Below, piece after piece: positions 31,991 to 40,157 of a stretch of DNA of 40,463 nucleotides. The notes beneath the pieces were generated by a model. It ran no database searches. It was not told the DNA's origin and worked only from the letters and a program-made list of their open reading frames with translations. The stretch's first letter is position 1. The number at the start of each line of letters is the position of its first letter. The DNA is from Methylobacterium nodulans ORS 2060 (lineage in GTDB: Bacteria; Pseudomonadota; Alphaproteobacteria; Rhizobiales; Beijerinckiaceae), in the NCBI RefSeq assembly GCF_000022085.1, contig NC_011893.1, forward strand, positions 1 to 40,463. The letters run 5' to 3'. Made by a program: the position numbers and the translations under genes.

Positions 31991-32329
31991 ATGCGCCTGA
32001 CCACACTCTCTCTGACCGTCGTCGCTGCGCTCACCGGCCCGGCTCTTGCGCAACCGGGCGCCACCGTTGGCCTGCCAATCGGAGCCGGGCTCGCCCCAAA
32101 GCCGGCTCCTGCTCAGAAGCCAGTCACGGCCGCGCCTGGCGGCGCGATCTTCCCGAACGCCATCGCACCCAAGTACGCTAAGCAGCCTCCCGGCAAGGCG
32201 CGCCAGCAGACCTGCCTGGATCAGTACCACGCCAACAAGGCCGCGGGCGGCGCCGGCAATGGCGGCCTGAACTGGATCCAGAAGGGCGCCGGTTACTACT
32301 CGGAGTGCAACAAGCGCCTGAAGGGCTGA
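31991..32329 (+). CDS. Secreted small protein with C-terminal CLDQYxANK motif
   Basis: A 112-residue product with signal peptide (MRLTTLSLTVVAALTGPALA-QP). A Pro/Ala/Gly-rich linker (about 22-62) is followed by a conserved end KARQQTCLDQYHANKAAGGA, NGGLNWIQKGAGYYSECNKR and LKG, with two cysteines that probably form a disulfide. The pattern is common in Methylobacterium secreted proteins, from memory. Function unknown. Confidence 0.78.
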   Translation: MRLTTLSLTVVAALTGPALAQPGATVGLPIGAGLAPKPAPAQKPVTAAPGGAIFPNAIAPKYAKQPPGKARQQTCLDQYHANKAAGGAGNGGLNWIQKGAGYYSECNKRLKG

Positions 32330-32359
32330 AGGTCCTCTGAAGTGACGCGCGAGGTACCG

Positions 32360-33091
32360 TCACAGGAGGATCACACCTCCATCTTCGGCCGCCGTGCAAC
32401 CCTCCGGTATGCGATTAAGCATGTCCGGGCCCATGTGCGTGAGCAGGACGGACTTCGCGGTCATGGCAGGCAGGTGCTTCCGCAGCGTGGCCCAGTCGAG
32501 ATGATAGCGAACGGGCCGCTCGGCCGTGTAGGCTTCCGCGATCAGGAGGTCGACCTCACGACCAGCGGGGTAGAGCGCGTCCACCCATTCCGTGTCGCCC
32601 GTGTAGCAGAGTGTGCGCCCCTCGCAGGCCAGACGCAGCGCATAGGAGGGCGCACCGGAAGGATGGCGGACAGGGAAAGCCGTCACGGTCACGCCGTCCA
32701 CCTCGGTCGGCATCTCCGGCTCCAGCTCGATAAGGCGCAGGTCGAAGCGGCGCTCAACGGTGCTGGATCCGGGGAACATGGCCTCCATCAACGCAGCCAG
32801 GCGCTCGCGCAGAGTGGAGGGGCCGACAATCGTCAGGGGCGCGGTGCGTCGGCTGACGAGCTGTGCGTCGAGGATCAGGAAGGGCAGCCCGCCGAAGTGG
32901 TCGCCGTGCAGGTGGGTCAGGAAGACGGTCTGGATGGCGTTAGGCTCGACGCCGAAGCGGCGCATCGCGATCAAGGCGGACGCGCCACAGTCGATCAGGA
33001 AGCGCGTGGCCGGCGTCGTGACGTGGAAGCAGGTGTTGAAGCGACCTCCCGAACCGAAGGCGTCGCCACACCCGAGGACGCGCACCTCCAT
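32360..33091 (-). CDS. Metallo-beta-lactamase-fold hydrolase (RNase Z-like)
   Basis: A 243-residue product with GAGGAGGG before ATG. The metal motif THLHGDHFGG (His60, His62, Asp64, His65), the N-terminal VRVLGCGDAFGSGGRFNTCF, VRHPSGAPSYALRL (third site His), CYTGDT (bridging Asp) and LLTHMG (last His) identify a dinuclear zinc hydrolase related to ribonuclease Z and PqqB/ArsR-type phosphodiesterases. The length is below tRNase Z (about 300) and the exosite arm is short, so the substrate may be small. Confidence 0.9.
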   Translation of the reverse strand: MEVRVLGCGDAFGSGGRFNTCFHVTTPATRFLIDCGASALIAMRRFGVEPNAIQTVFLTHLHGDHFGGLPFLILDAQLVSRRTAPLTIVGPSTLRERLAALMEAMFPGSSTVERRFDLRLIELEPEMPTEVDGVTVTAFPVRHPSGAPSYALRLACEGRTLCYTGDTEWVDALYPAGREVDLLIAEAYTAERPVRYHLDWATLRKHLPAMTAKSVLLTHMGPDMLNRIPEGCTAAEDGGVILL

Positions 33092-33169
33092 CGTGCCCTC
33101 CTCTCAAGTCCTGCAGATGCGCTGCTATGGAGGCTGAGTCGCCCCGTGCCAAGGCCCGCCGTGAGACCC

Positions 33170-33265
33170 GCGAACGGGAGATCTGGGCGGAGCAGGATCG
33201 GAAGCCCGAACTTGCAGGTGAGCGTGTTGTGTGAGGCGTCGCGTCCGCCCGCAACAGCGCCTTGC
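33170..33265 (-). pseudogene. Remnant with AGGRDASHNTLTC motif
   Basis: The minus strand reads GAVAGGRDASHNTLTCKFGL, nearly the same as CAIAAGRDASHNTLTCNFGL at the mature start of the TPR protein (36180-36245). Sequence before and after is unrelated and has no start or domain. It lies 130 bases downstream of the TIR gene and is probably the trace of a duplicated or lost third gene of the same system. Confidence 0.6.
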
Positions 33266-33396
33266 GCAGACGACGCTCTTCCCGCCGGACGAGGGATCAT
33301 GGGCGGGCCAGACGTAGGTCACGACGGCCCCTGCCCCTGTAGCCTGAACGCCGATGCGTTCGCGCTTGCGACAGGCCCGCAGCGAGCCGCGCCTCA

Positions 33397-34113
33397 CTAC
33401 TTAGTCCCACCTTTGTTGATGGTAATTCCTGTAGCGTCCCGACCTGCCGCCACACCATCACCTGTCGCCGACACAGTGACGTTCCCTGACCGGAAGACCA
33501 CCAATCCCATGGCTACCACTAAAGCCGCCAGAGCTAGTGCCGCGACCAGCCAAGTTGTCGGGACTGCGCGTTCTCTGGCTGGATGAATGTCCTGTGCCAT
33601 CGCTTTCTCGCCCGTCGGCACAGCCATCGGAAACGCGGGCCGTTCGGGTATGGCATCGTGGCTGGCCTGCCCGGGGAACAGGGGCGGCTCATCCGGCTTG
33701 AGGCGGATACCTTCGACACGCTGGAGCAACTTACGACGTGCCTCCTCCTCGCTGCTGCCAACCAGGTCGACATAGACGATTTGGGCGAGCAGGCCCTCAA
33801 GATTGCACGGCCGCACTCGCACTGGCAGCAGCAGATCGTGCTCGCTTGTGGCATCCTGGGCAAAGCGCGCCGCCCACTCGGGGGCGGTGAAGCGGGAGAC
33901 AAGGTAGTCGGGCGAGAGCACGGCGATGGTGCGACGGGATTGAGTGTGTGCTTTATCCATCTCAAGGACGAAGTTACCCTTGAAATCCCAGTCTTGAAAG
34001 AAGACTGAGTAGCCCTTCTCCTCCAGTACCCAGGCGATCCAGGTCGCCCATGCGCGATCAGCCTTGTTGAAGCTGACAAAAAAATCGCGCTTATTGGCTG
34101 AACTGTCGATCAC
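33397..34113 (-). CDS. TIR-domain protein with membrane helix and VAAGRDA tail
   Basis: A 238-residue product starting GTG, with AGAGGG upstream. The TIR domain covers residues 8-135: RDFFVSFNKADRAWATWIAW, YSVFFQDWDF, TIAVLSPDYLVSRFTAPEWA with the catalytic Glu79 expected for NAD hydrolysis. A Pro-rich linker leads to one membrane helix (187-207, TWLVAALALAALVVAMGLVV). The C-terminal tail is GNVTVSATGDGVAAGRDATG ending GGTK. Charges before the helix place the TIR domain in the cytoplasm and the tail outside. It lies 59 bases after the TPR gene on the same strand. Bacterial TIR proteins are typically immune or cell-death effectors. Confidence 0.88.
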   Translation of the reverse strand: MIDSSANKRDFFVSFNKADRAWATWIAWVLEEKGYSVFFQDWDFKGNFVLEMDKAHTQSRRTIAVLSPDYLVSRFTAPEWAARFAQDATSEHDLLLPVRVRPCNLEGLLAQIVYVDLVGSSEEEARRKLLQRVEGIRLKPDEPPLFPGQASHDAIPERPAFPMAVPTGEKAMAQDIHPARERAVPTTWLVAALALAALVVAMGLVVFRSGNVTVSATGDGVAAGRDATGITINKGGTK

Positions 34114-34172
34114 GGATGCCCTCTAACTAAACCGTTGACTTAGAGCTGATCGAACTCTCTCGCATTGATCAA

Positions 34173-36347
34173 CTATCTCATCTGCCGCTGGCGGATCTCG
34201 GCCTGCGCTGTCGCGCGCAGTGCACGAACGTCCGCGACCCATTCAGGCGGCCAAACAGCTGCAACGACGCTCAGGCCTGCATCAAAGGCTGCAACGGCTT
34301 GTTTGAGCCGCGCCGTCCCCCTCTCCCGCTCCCCGAGCCTCTGGAGCGCGGTGCCGAGGTTCATCTGCGTCTGGGCCCAGTCGAGCGGCACCCGCTCGCG
34401 TGTGCGTTCCTGCAGGGCGGCGGTGTAGGCGGCCACCGCCTGCTCCAGCCGTGCCGTCCCGCTCTCCCGCTCCCCAAGCACCGCGAGCGCGAGGCCGAGG
34501 TTCATCTGCGTCTGGGCCCAGTCGAGCGGCACCCGCTCGCGCGTCCGCTCCTGCAAGGCGGCGGTGTAAGCCGCCACCGCCTCCTCCAGACGCCCCGTCC
34601 CGCTCTCCCGCTCCCCGAGCCTGAAAAGTGCGGTGCCGAGGTTGTTCTGCGTCATGGCCCAGTCGAGCGGCACCCGCGCGCGCGTGTATTCCTCCAGGGC
34701 GGCGGTGAAGGCGGCCACCGCCCGCTCCAGACGCCCCGTCCCCCTCTCCCGCTCCCCGAGCCTCTGAAGCGCGGTGCCGAGGTTCATCTGCGTCTGGGCC
34801 CAGTCGAGCGGCACCCGCTCGCGCGTCCGCTCCTGCAAGGCGGCGGTGTAAGCCGCCACCGCCTGCTCCAGACGCCCCGTCCCGCTTTCCCGCTCCCCGA
34901 GCGCTTTGAGCGCATTGCCGCGGTTGTTCTGCGTCCCGGCCCACTCGAGGGGCACGCGCTCGCGTGTGCGTTCCTCCAGGGCGGCGGTGTAGGCGGTCAC
35001 CGCCCGCTCCAGACGCCCCGTCCCGCTCTCCCGCTCCCCGAGCCTCTGAAGCGCGAGGCCGAGGTTGTTCTGCGTCCCGGCCCAGTCGAGGGGGACGCGC
35101 TCACGCGTGCGTTCCTGCAGGGCGGCGGTGTAGGCGGCCACCGCCTGCTCCAGCCGTGCCGTCCCGCTCTCCCGCTCCCCAAGCACCGCGAGCGCGAGGC
35201 CGAGGTTGTTCTGTGTCATGGCCCAGTCGAGCGGCACGCGCTCGCGTGTGCGTTCCTGCAGCGCGGCGGTGTAGGCCGCAACTGCCTGCTCCAGACGCCC
35301 CGTCCCGCTTTCCCGCTCCCCAAGCACCGCGAGCGCGAGGCCGAGGTTGTTCTGTGTCATGGCCCAGTCGAGCGGCACGCGCTCGCGCGTGAATTCCTCC
35401 AGGGCGGCGGTGTAGGCCGCAACTGCCTGCTCCAGACGCCCCGTCCCGCTTTCCCGCTCCCCAAGCCTCAAAAGCGCATTGCCGCGGTTGTTCTGCGTCC
35501 CGGCCCACTCAAGGGGCACGCGCTCACGTGGCCGCTCCGCAAGCACAGTCCGGTAGAGGTCAGCCGACTTGCGCAACGCGTCATTGTCGCCGCGCTCGTA
35601 ACCTTGCGAGGACAAAGCCCCCGCCTGCCGCTCGACAAGAGCGCTGTGCTCCTCAAGATGTCCGGGCGGAACATAGGATGCCGCTTGGCCATACAGCTCC
35701 GCGGCCTCCAAGTACCGCCGCTCCGTCTGAGCCACGTCCCCTTCCGCTGCCAGCGAGCGCGCCGCTCCGAGCATCTGTGCATCCGCGGCCGCCTGCGCCT
35801 GATCGCGCAGCTGCCGCGCCATCTCGGCCGCAGCGAGCTGCGCCTGAGTGGCTTGCCGCAACAGCTCACGCCCCCGGTCGAGATGGCCGGCCTCGATCTC
35901 GGCCTTCGCCGAGGCGACCAGGGCCTTGGCGGTCGAGTTGTCCGGGTTCAGCCCCGCCACCTGCGCCTTGAGCCGGACGTAGTCGGTGGCCACCTTGGTC
36001 AGCACCTCGGCGAGGCGCTCGTCGGGCACGTCCGGCTGTTCGCCGACAATGCGCAGCAGGGTCTGCGCCGCGTTCGAGGTGATGCCGAGCCGCCGGCTGA
36101 TCGCCTCGATCCTGTCCATCAGGGGGCCGGTCGCACCCTCGACGGCCGCCTTCGTCGCCTCACGCAGCTGCTCGGGCGTCAGCCCGAAGTTGCAGGTGAG
36201 CGTATTGTGCGAGGCGTCACGCCCGGCCGCGATCGCGCAGGTGGTCGCCGTCGCGCCCTCGGCCGCCGCGCTGCCCCGCACTGCCAAGACGATCAGCAGG
36301 GCAGTCGCGAGACCCGCGGTTACTTCTGGCCGGCTTCGGCGGGTCAC
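34173..36347 (-). CDS. Exported TPR-repeat protein paired with the TIR protein
   Basis: A 724-residue product. A signal peptide (about 1-29, cut near SAAA-EG) is followed by CAIAAGRDASHNTLTCNFGL (37-56) with two cysteines, LTPEQLREATKAAVEGATGP, and a helical region to about 270 (RLKAQVAGLNPDNSTAKALV, EIEAGHLDRGRELLRQATQA, which is TPR-like). Nine units of 47 residues (274 to about 696) follow, each RERVPLDWAxTQNNLGxALx then LGERESGTGRLEQAVAAYTA, typical of TPR_10/TPR_12 repeats. They are so similar that they must be recently amplified. TPRs bind proteins or peptides; a periplasmic sensor or scaffold is inferred. Confidence 0.9.
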   Translation of the reverse strand: MTRRSRPEVTAGLATALLIVLAVRGSAAAEGATATTCAIAAGRDASHNTLTCNFGLTPEQLREATKAAVEGATGPLMDRIEAISRRLGITSNAAQTLLRIVGEQPDVPDERLAEVLTKVATDYVRLKAQVAGLNPDNSTAKALVASAKAEIEAGHLDRGRELLRQATQAQLAAAEMARQLRDQAQAAADAQMLGAARSLAAEGDVAQTERRYLEAAELYGQAASYVPPGHLEEHSALVERQAGALSSQGYERGDNDALRKSADLYRTVLAERPRERVPLEWAGTQNNRGNALLRLGERESGTGRLEQAVAAYTAALEEFTRERVPLDWAMTQNNLGLALAVLGERESGTGRLEQAVAAYTAALQERTRERVPLDWAMTQNNLGLALAVLGERESGTARLEQAVAAYTAALQERTRERVPLDWAGTQNNLGLALQRLGERESGTGRLERAVTAYTAALEERTRERVPLEWAGTQNNRGNALKALGERESGTGRLEQAVAAYTAALQERTRERVPLDWAQTQMNLGTALQRLGERERGTGRLERAVAAFTAALEEYTRARVPLDWAMTQNNLGTALFRLGERESGTGRLEEAVAAYTAALQERTRERVPLDWAQTQMNLGLALAVLGERESGTARLEQAVAAYTAALQERTRERVPLDWAQTQMNLGTALQRLGERERGTARLKQAVAAFDAGLSVVAAVWPPEWVADVRALRATAQAEIRQRQMR
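34270..35528 (-). repeat. Nine tandem 141-bp repeats inside the TPR gene
   Basis: The DNA repeats with a period of 141 bases (47 codons). Most units differ at only a few positions, and variants such as LAVLGERESG and RLGERERG recur between non-adjacent units, suggesting gene conversion. The copy number is expected to vary between strains. The reading frame is preserved by each unit, so changes in number keep the protein intact. Confidence 0.9.
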
Positions 36348-36625
36348 GGTGTTGCCAGCGCCCTACGGCGCAGCTCCGTTAGAAGTAATCGGAGTGTGTG
36401 ATACGTCGCGTCCGCCCGCAAGTGAGCCGTGCCGCGCTGTGTCTCATCTTGCGCGAACCTCCGCGATCCATTCCGTCGAGGTGGGCGCGTTCGCGGGCGT
36501 GCGAGATGTCCGTGCGAGATGGCAACGCGCGCTGGATCCAGAGCCTCTGAGTGGATCCGCGTTGACGCCCGTCCGAGGGCCTCCCACGATGCTCGACGTT
36601 CGATGAGCATTGTGTGAGCCCCATC
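36348..36625. other. Gap between TPR gene and recombinase
   Basis: About 280 bases. The minus strand at 36344-36430 reads LRADATYHTLRLLLTELRRR, which may be a worn copy of the GRDASHNTL motif just before the TPR gene. No complete gene seen. The TPR promoter presumably lies here. Confidence 0.4.
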
Positions 36626-37309
36626 ATGGCGAGCGGCAACTTCGTCACCTACGCGCGGGTGAGCACGGCCAAGCAGGGCCGCAGCGGGCTCGGCCTCGAA
36701 GCGCAGCGCGAGGCGGTGGCTCGCTTCCTCGACGGCGGGCGCTGGCGGGTGGTCGCCGAGTTCGTGGAGGTCGAGAGCGGCAAGCGGGCCGACCGGCCGG
36801 AACTCGCCAAGGCGATCGAGGCGTGCCGGCTCTACGGCGCTCGCCTCGTCGTCGCCAAGCTCGATCGCCTGTCCCGCGATCCCGGCTTCCTGCGCGACCT
36901 TCAGCGCTCCGGCGTCGATTTCGTCGCTGCCGACATGCCGGACGCGAACAAGCTCACGGTCGGCATCATGGCGCTTGTGGCTGAACAGGAGCGGGAGGCG
37001 ATCAGCGCCCGCACCAAGGCCGCCCTGGCCGCCGCCAAGGCCCGCGGGACGGTGCTCGGCGGCTTCCGGGGCCGGACCTTCACCGAGGCCGACCACGCGG
37101 CCGCAGCGGCCGGCCGGAAAGCCCGCGGCGACCGCAACGCGGCCCGGCTCATGCCGATCATCGCCGAGCTGCGCGCGGCCGGCATCATCTCGGCCAACGG
37201 GATCGCTCGCGTCCTGAGTGAGCGCGGCATCCCGACCGCGCAGGGCGCAACGGCGTGGCGGCCGACGCAAGTCCAGCGCGTGCTCGCCCGCGTGGTGGCC
37301 GCGACCTAA
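36626..37309 (+). CDS. Serine recombinase (resolvase/invertase family)
   Basis: A 227-residue product starting MASGNFVTYARVST, with the nucleophile Ser13 in YARVS; an upstream GTG (36614) adds four residues. The family signatures LVVAKLDRLSRDPGFLRDLQ, VDFVAADMPDANKLTVGIMA and LVAEQEREAISARTKAALAA identify the catalytic domain. The C-terminal LMPIIAELRAAGIISANGIA then RVLSERGIPT gives a helix-turn-helix. It is the only complete serine recombinase in the window and could mobilise neighbouring DNA. It is convergent with the next gene, overlapping its end by four bases. Confidence 0.9.
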   Translation: MASGNFVTYARVSTAKQGRSGLGLEAQREAVARFLDGGRWRVVAEFVEVESGKRADRPELAKAIEACRLYGARLVVAKLDRLSRDPGFLRDLQRSGVDFVAADMPDANKLTVGIMALVAEQEREAISARTKAALAAAKARGTVLGGFRGRTFTEADHAAAAAGRKARGDRNAARLMPIIAELRAAGIISANGIARVLSERGIPTAQGATAWRPTQVQRVLARVVAAT

Positions 37310-37518
37310 TGGATCGAGTGGGGTCTGATAACTGCCCGGTCGCCGCACCTCGCTTCGAAGAAGGCGAGCATCCGAAGCGACGAGACAAGCTGAAGAGCGG
37401 TCTCGCGCGCGAGGCCCGTCTGCTCCCGCCCGTTCACCCGGACCGGCTCGCCCGTGTGCTGCGAGTAGACGCCCCAACCATCGTGTCCCTTGCGCACCGC
37501 GAAGACACGGTTCGGCAT
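37306..37518 (-). CDS. Small conserved protein (MPNRVFAVRKGHDGW)
   Basis: A 70-residue product; GGAGGA precedes ATG 37518, ruling out the longer frame. Beta-rich start RVFAVRKGHDGWGVYSQHTG, EPVRVNG, then helix RETALQLVSSLRMLAFFEAR. A widespread small family in Methylobacterium plasmids and islands, from memory; DUF2188-like folds have a similar plan. Function unknown. Confidence 0.7.
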   Translation of the reverse strand: MPNRVFAVRKGHDGWGVYSQHTGEPVRVNGREQTGLARETALQLVSSLRMLAFFEARCGDRAVIRPHSIH

Positions 37519-37710
37519 AGCGTTCCTCCGACTATTATTTGCTATCGGCTTGATACACGCCGACGTCTGCAGCAAGGGTCCGATCCGAGCGCACGCCAAA
37601 GGATAGCGCTGCCATTCTCGGACTTTAGTGCAATCGCGTCTGTATAGGCTCTGCTTCTGGGCAGACGACCGATCGGAAGCTTCAAGCTGTCGTGGGGAGC
37701 CCCGAGGCGG

Positions 37711-37989
37711 CTATTGCGGCGGCCCATCCAGATCACGGCGGATTTCGGTGATGTCGCGCGCCAGCCTCTCGGCCACAATGGCGATGAACGACCGAACGAG
37801 CTCAGGCGAGCTGGCGTCGTCCCAGCTGGCGACGATGGATGCGATGAAGCTCAGGCAGGCATTGATCGCCTGCCTGTCGGCTTGAATGCGCGTCATGCCA
37901 GGATCGAGCTCAACGCCCTCGACGGCCGCGTCGATGGCTTCCGCCACCCGCAGTTCGTAATCAATGGATGTCAACTCTCGCCCCTTCAC
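37711..37989 (-). CDS. Helical partner of the ribbon-helix-helix protein
   Basis: A 92-residue product whose ATG overlaps the stop of the gene at 37986-38267, so the two are co-translated. All helical: SIDYELRVAEAIDAAVEGVE, AINACLSFIASIVASW, SPELVRSFIAIVAERLARDI. No signal peptide, no catalytic motif. Could be the second component of a partition or toxin-antitoxin-like pair, but it has no toxin family hallmark. Confidence 0.6.
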   Translation of the reverse strand: MKGRELTSIDYELRVAEAIDAAVEGVELDPGMTRIQADRQAINACLSFIASIVASWDDASSPELVRSFIAIVAERLARDITEIRRDLDGPPQ

Positions 37990-38267
37990 TTGGCGATCGG
38001 CGGTTTCCCCATCCGCTCGAACTCGCGGTTAATCAGATCGACCATGTAGTCTTGTAGAGTCAGACCCGACTCGGCGACCATCACCTTGAACTGGCGAAAC
38101 GCTGCCTCATCGATCCAGACGGCGAGGTTCCGTTTCCCCTTCCGGTAATCGGGTACAGTTAGCTGCTCGGACGCGGCGCTCTCCTGTTCGCGGTACTGCT
38201 TCAACTCTTCAAACAGGGCGACGACATCCACCTTCGTGGACTCGATCTCGGGACGGTTGGGCATCAC
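37986..38267 (-). CDS. ParG/antitoxin-like ribbon-helix-helix DNA-binding protein
   Basis: A 93-residue product. The N-terminal half is flexible and charged (MMPNRPEIESTKVDVVALFE). The C-terminal GKRNLAVWIDEAAFRQFKVM, VAESGLTLQDYMVDLINREF and ERMGKPPIAK form the strand-helix-helix pattern found in plasmid partition proteins and antitoxin-like RHH proteins, including the typical ending GKPPIA. It probably autoregulates the two-gene operon. ParA is not adjacent. Confidence 0.75.
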   Translation of the reverse strand: MMPNRPEIESTKVDVVALFEELKQYREQESAASEQLTVPDYRKGKRNLAVWIDEAAFRQFKVMVAESGLTLQDYMVDLINREFERMGKPPIAK

Positions 38268-38336
38268 GCCGCCTCCATCTTGCGCGCGAGGCTTTCAGCT
38301 CACTTTCCTCACGGATATCGCCGATGTGGTTTAGCC

Positions 38337-38738
38337 TCAGAGGCATACCGCCCGCCAATCCGTCGCAAGCGTTTCGCCCCATGTCATGATGCGACCGCCA
38401 CCCTCAGGGAACCGAGCCCGGGGTGCGGGGCGCATCTTCATGTCTGAGATGGCGGCCCGCCCTTCGCGAACGCTCCAAGTGGTCGAGGATTGGGGCCACA
38501 TCTCCACGAGGACCGTGTAGGGCTTGCCCTCCCGCGTCGCCGTGTAGGCGAGCAGCTCGCCCCGGTTCGCCTTCGGGCCCGGCAGCGGGGCGACAAAGGC
38601 GCGCTCTAGCACGAGCCGCGGGCCGGGCTCGTCCATCGGCTCAAGGGCGACCTTGCCCTTGCACACCTCCGCCCCTGCCTGCCCCGCCAGCACCGCCCCG
38701 ACTAGACCCAGAACGACCGCGCAGGTGGCGTGTCTCAT
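38337..38738 (-). CDS. Secreted hypothetical protein
   Basis: A 133-residue product with signal peptide (MRHATCAVVLGLVGAVLAGQ, cut near AGA-EV). The mature form begins EVCKGK and ends DWRAVCL, one cysteine near each end, suggesting a disulfide. Beta-rich centre (RLVLERAFVAPL, LLAYTATREGKPYTVLVEMW). It follows a second secreted gene of similar plan on the same strand, 22 bases apart. Function unknown. Confidence 0.65.
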   Translation of the reverse strand: MRHATCAVVLGLVGAVLAGQAGAEVCKGKVALEPMDEPGPRLVLERAFVAPLPGPKANRGELLAYTATREGKPYTVLVEMWPQSSTTWSVREGRAAISDMKMRPAPRARFPEGGGRIMTWGETLATDWRAVCL

Positions 38739-38759
38739 TGGTGTGCTTTCAGAGCAATT

Positions 38760-39242
38760 TCATGGACAGACGACTTGAAGCAGGTGTGAGCCCAATGGGC
38801 CTGTGTAGATGATAAAGGGATAAGCACCGTGTGTCACACGCCCAGTGAATTTTTCGGCATGTTGCTTCGCCTGAGCAGTCCAATCGATCGGACGATTGGT
38901 AGGGCCGTCACCAGACACCCAACTGTCGCCGACAACTGAGGGGACAGTGGAAGCCATGAAGTCTTGGCGGATGATAAAAGAGCCCTTTCGCCCCTGTATC
39001 TCGACGGCGACGTAACCGACCTGCGAACCTTCGCTTGGCTGTCCTTCCGGCACGAGACTGAATGTACTGGCCCAGCGCTTGACCTTGAACCTAGCACCTT
39101 GGAAGCCGAGATGCGGTGAATCCGCAAAGGACAACCGTGTTTTCTCTGCACGCAGCGTCGCCTTATCGAAAGAGCAGACCTTACCTGCCCAGGCCTGCCC
39201 GGCGCTCAAAACCGCGATGAAGCTAATAACGACTGCGCGCAT
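38760..39242 (-). CDS. Secreted hypothetical protein
   Basis: A 160-residue product starting MRAVVISFIAVLSAGQAWAG, a signal peptide (an ATG four codons earlier is possible). The mature form begins KVCSFDK and ends LLQVVCP, again with one cysteine near each end, as in the gene at 38337. Beta-rich: VGYVAVEIQGRKGSFIIRQD and AYPFIIYTGPLGSH. The two may be diverged relatives in one operon. No enzyme motif. Confidence 0.65.
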   Translation of the reverse strand: MRAVVISFIAVLSAGQAWAGKVCSFDKATLRAEKTRLSFADSPHLGFQGARFKVKRWASTFSLVPEGQPSEGSQVGYVAVEIQGRKGSFIIRQDFMASTVPSVVGDSWVSGDGPTNRPIDWTAQAKQHAEKFTGRVTHGAYPFIIYTGPLGSHLLQVVCP

Positions 39243-39375
39243 GACTATGTCCATTCGCACTTTGACGCCCAGGATCCCTGCAACGGGCCCGACAGAACCA
39301 TGTACCAGCCTTGTTCGGGATGTGCCGCCGCCGCAGACGCAGCAGTCGTAGACCATCCGGCAGGTGGCGCGAGGC

Positions 39376-39993
39376 TCACTCGCAGGTCCCGAATAGGGCC
39401 ATGGCGTAGGCGTTGACGGTCGCCTCGGCGCGCTGGAGGCGGGCGATCCGCCGCTCGAAGGTGCTGCGATGCATGCCCTTGGGCTTGTCGATGTAGCAGC
39501 CGATCCCGCCGTGCCGATCACCGAGTTGATGACGGAGTTTGAAGGCGCGGCTGATGGCGCGGTTGCGGGGGCTCTCGCGCTGGGACCAGTAGGCGAGGCG
39601 GTGGGCTTGGCGTGAGGCGAAGATGGCGGCACCTGATGGCAGGTAGAGCTTCGCAGTGCGGGTGCCTGCCTTGGGGCAAATGAACCACCAGCGCCAGCCG
39701 CCGAAGGGCTGAGCCGTGGCGAGCAGGGCGATGGTGTAGTCGTGGTCGATCGCCGTGCCGCGCTGGGCGGTTCGGTACTGCAGGCGGATGCGGCCGTGCT
39801 CCTGGCCGAGGATGGCGGTGTAGCCGATCGAGGCCCTGGTCTGCTCGGAATGGGGCGAGGACCAAGTCAGGGTGCCGGCTGTGGTATGGCCGGGTCTGAC
39901 GGCGCGATCGCGCAGGAGCTTGGGCAGGTTGAGGGCAAGGCAGTCCTCGACGGTGGGTCTGCCGCCCCAGTTGCCGCTGTTGATGCCGCCCAT
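39376..39993 (-). CDS. Conserved hypothetical protein, MGGINSGNWGGRPT type
   Basis: A 205-residue product with GGAGG upstream. The N terminus is highly characteristic (GGxxSGxWGGRPTVEDCLAL). The centre WRWWFICPKAGTRTAKLYLP, SGAAIFASRQAHRLAYWSQR then SPRNRAISRAFKLRHQLG follows a zinc-ribbon-like plan, though most cysteines are replaced (only FIC and two others remain). This family is common on Rhizobiales mobile elements, from memory; its role is unknown, and DNA or RNA binding is a guess. Confidence 0.8.
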   Translation of the reverse strand: MGGINSGNWGGRPTVEDCLALNLPKLLRDRAVRPGHTTAGTLTWSSPHSEQTRASIGYTAILGQEHGRIRLQYRTAQRGTAIDHDYTIALLATAQPFGGWRWWFICPKAGTRTAKLYLPSGAAIFASRQAHRLAYWSQRESPRNRAISRAFKLRHQLGDRHGGIGCYIDKPKGMHRSTFERRIARLQRAEATVNAYAMALFGTCE

Positions 39994-40157
39994 TTGCGGT
40001 TCGCCTCCTGCGGATTATCCGAAATTCCGTGGCAGCTTTGATTTTCGGGCTGCGTCCGAGTTCGCGCTCAGCCAGGGAAAAACTCCTTTTGCTGATGGCG
40101 TTTTGGAGCGCATCGGCTTATCCGGCGAGCGCAATTTGGGCCGGCGCGGTGCTCCCA

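Noticed and set aside
32342..33586. 414-codon frame on the plus strand
   Set aside because: Antisense to the metallo-hydrolase, which carries the complete HxHxDH motif set.
34270..35528. Regular repeats considered as a CRISPR-like array
   Set aside because: The 141-base period is in frame and encodes TPR units without variable spacers.
34299..36401. 700-codon open frame on the plus strand
   Set aside because: Antisense to the TPR gene; its low-complexity Arg/Leu/Pro product mirrors the repeat units, and the minus strand has signal peptide and TPR signatures.
36344..37477. 377-codon frame on the minus strand
   Set aside because: Antisense to the serine recombinase, with no ribosome site or family pattern.
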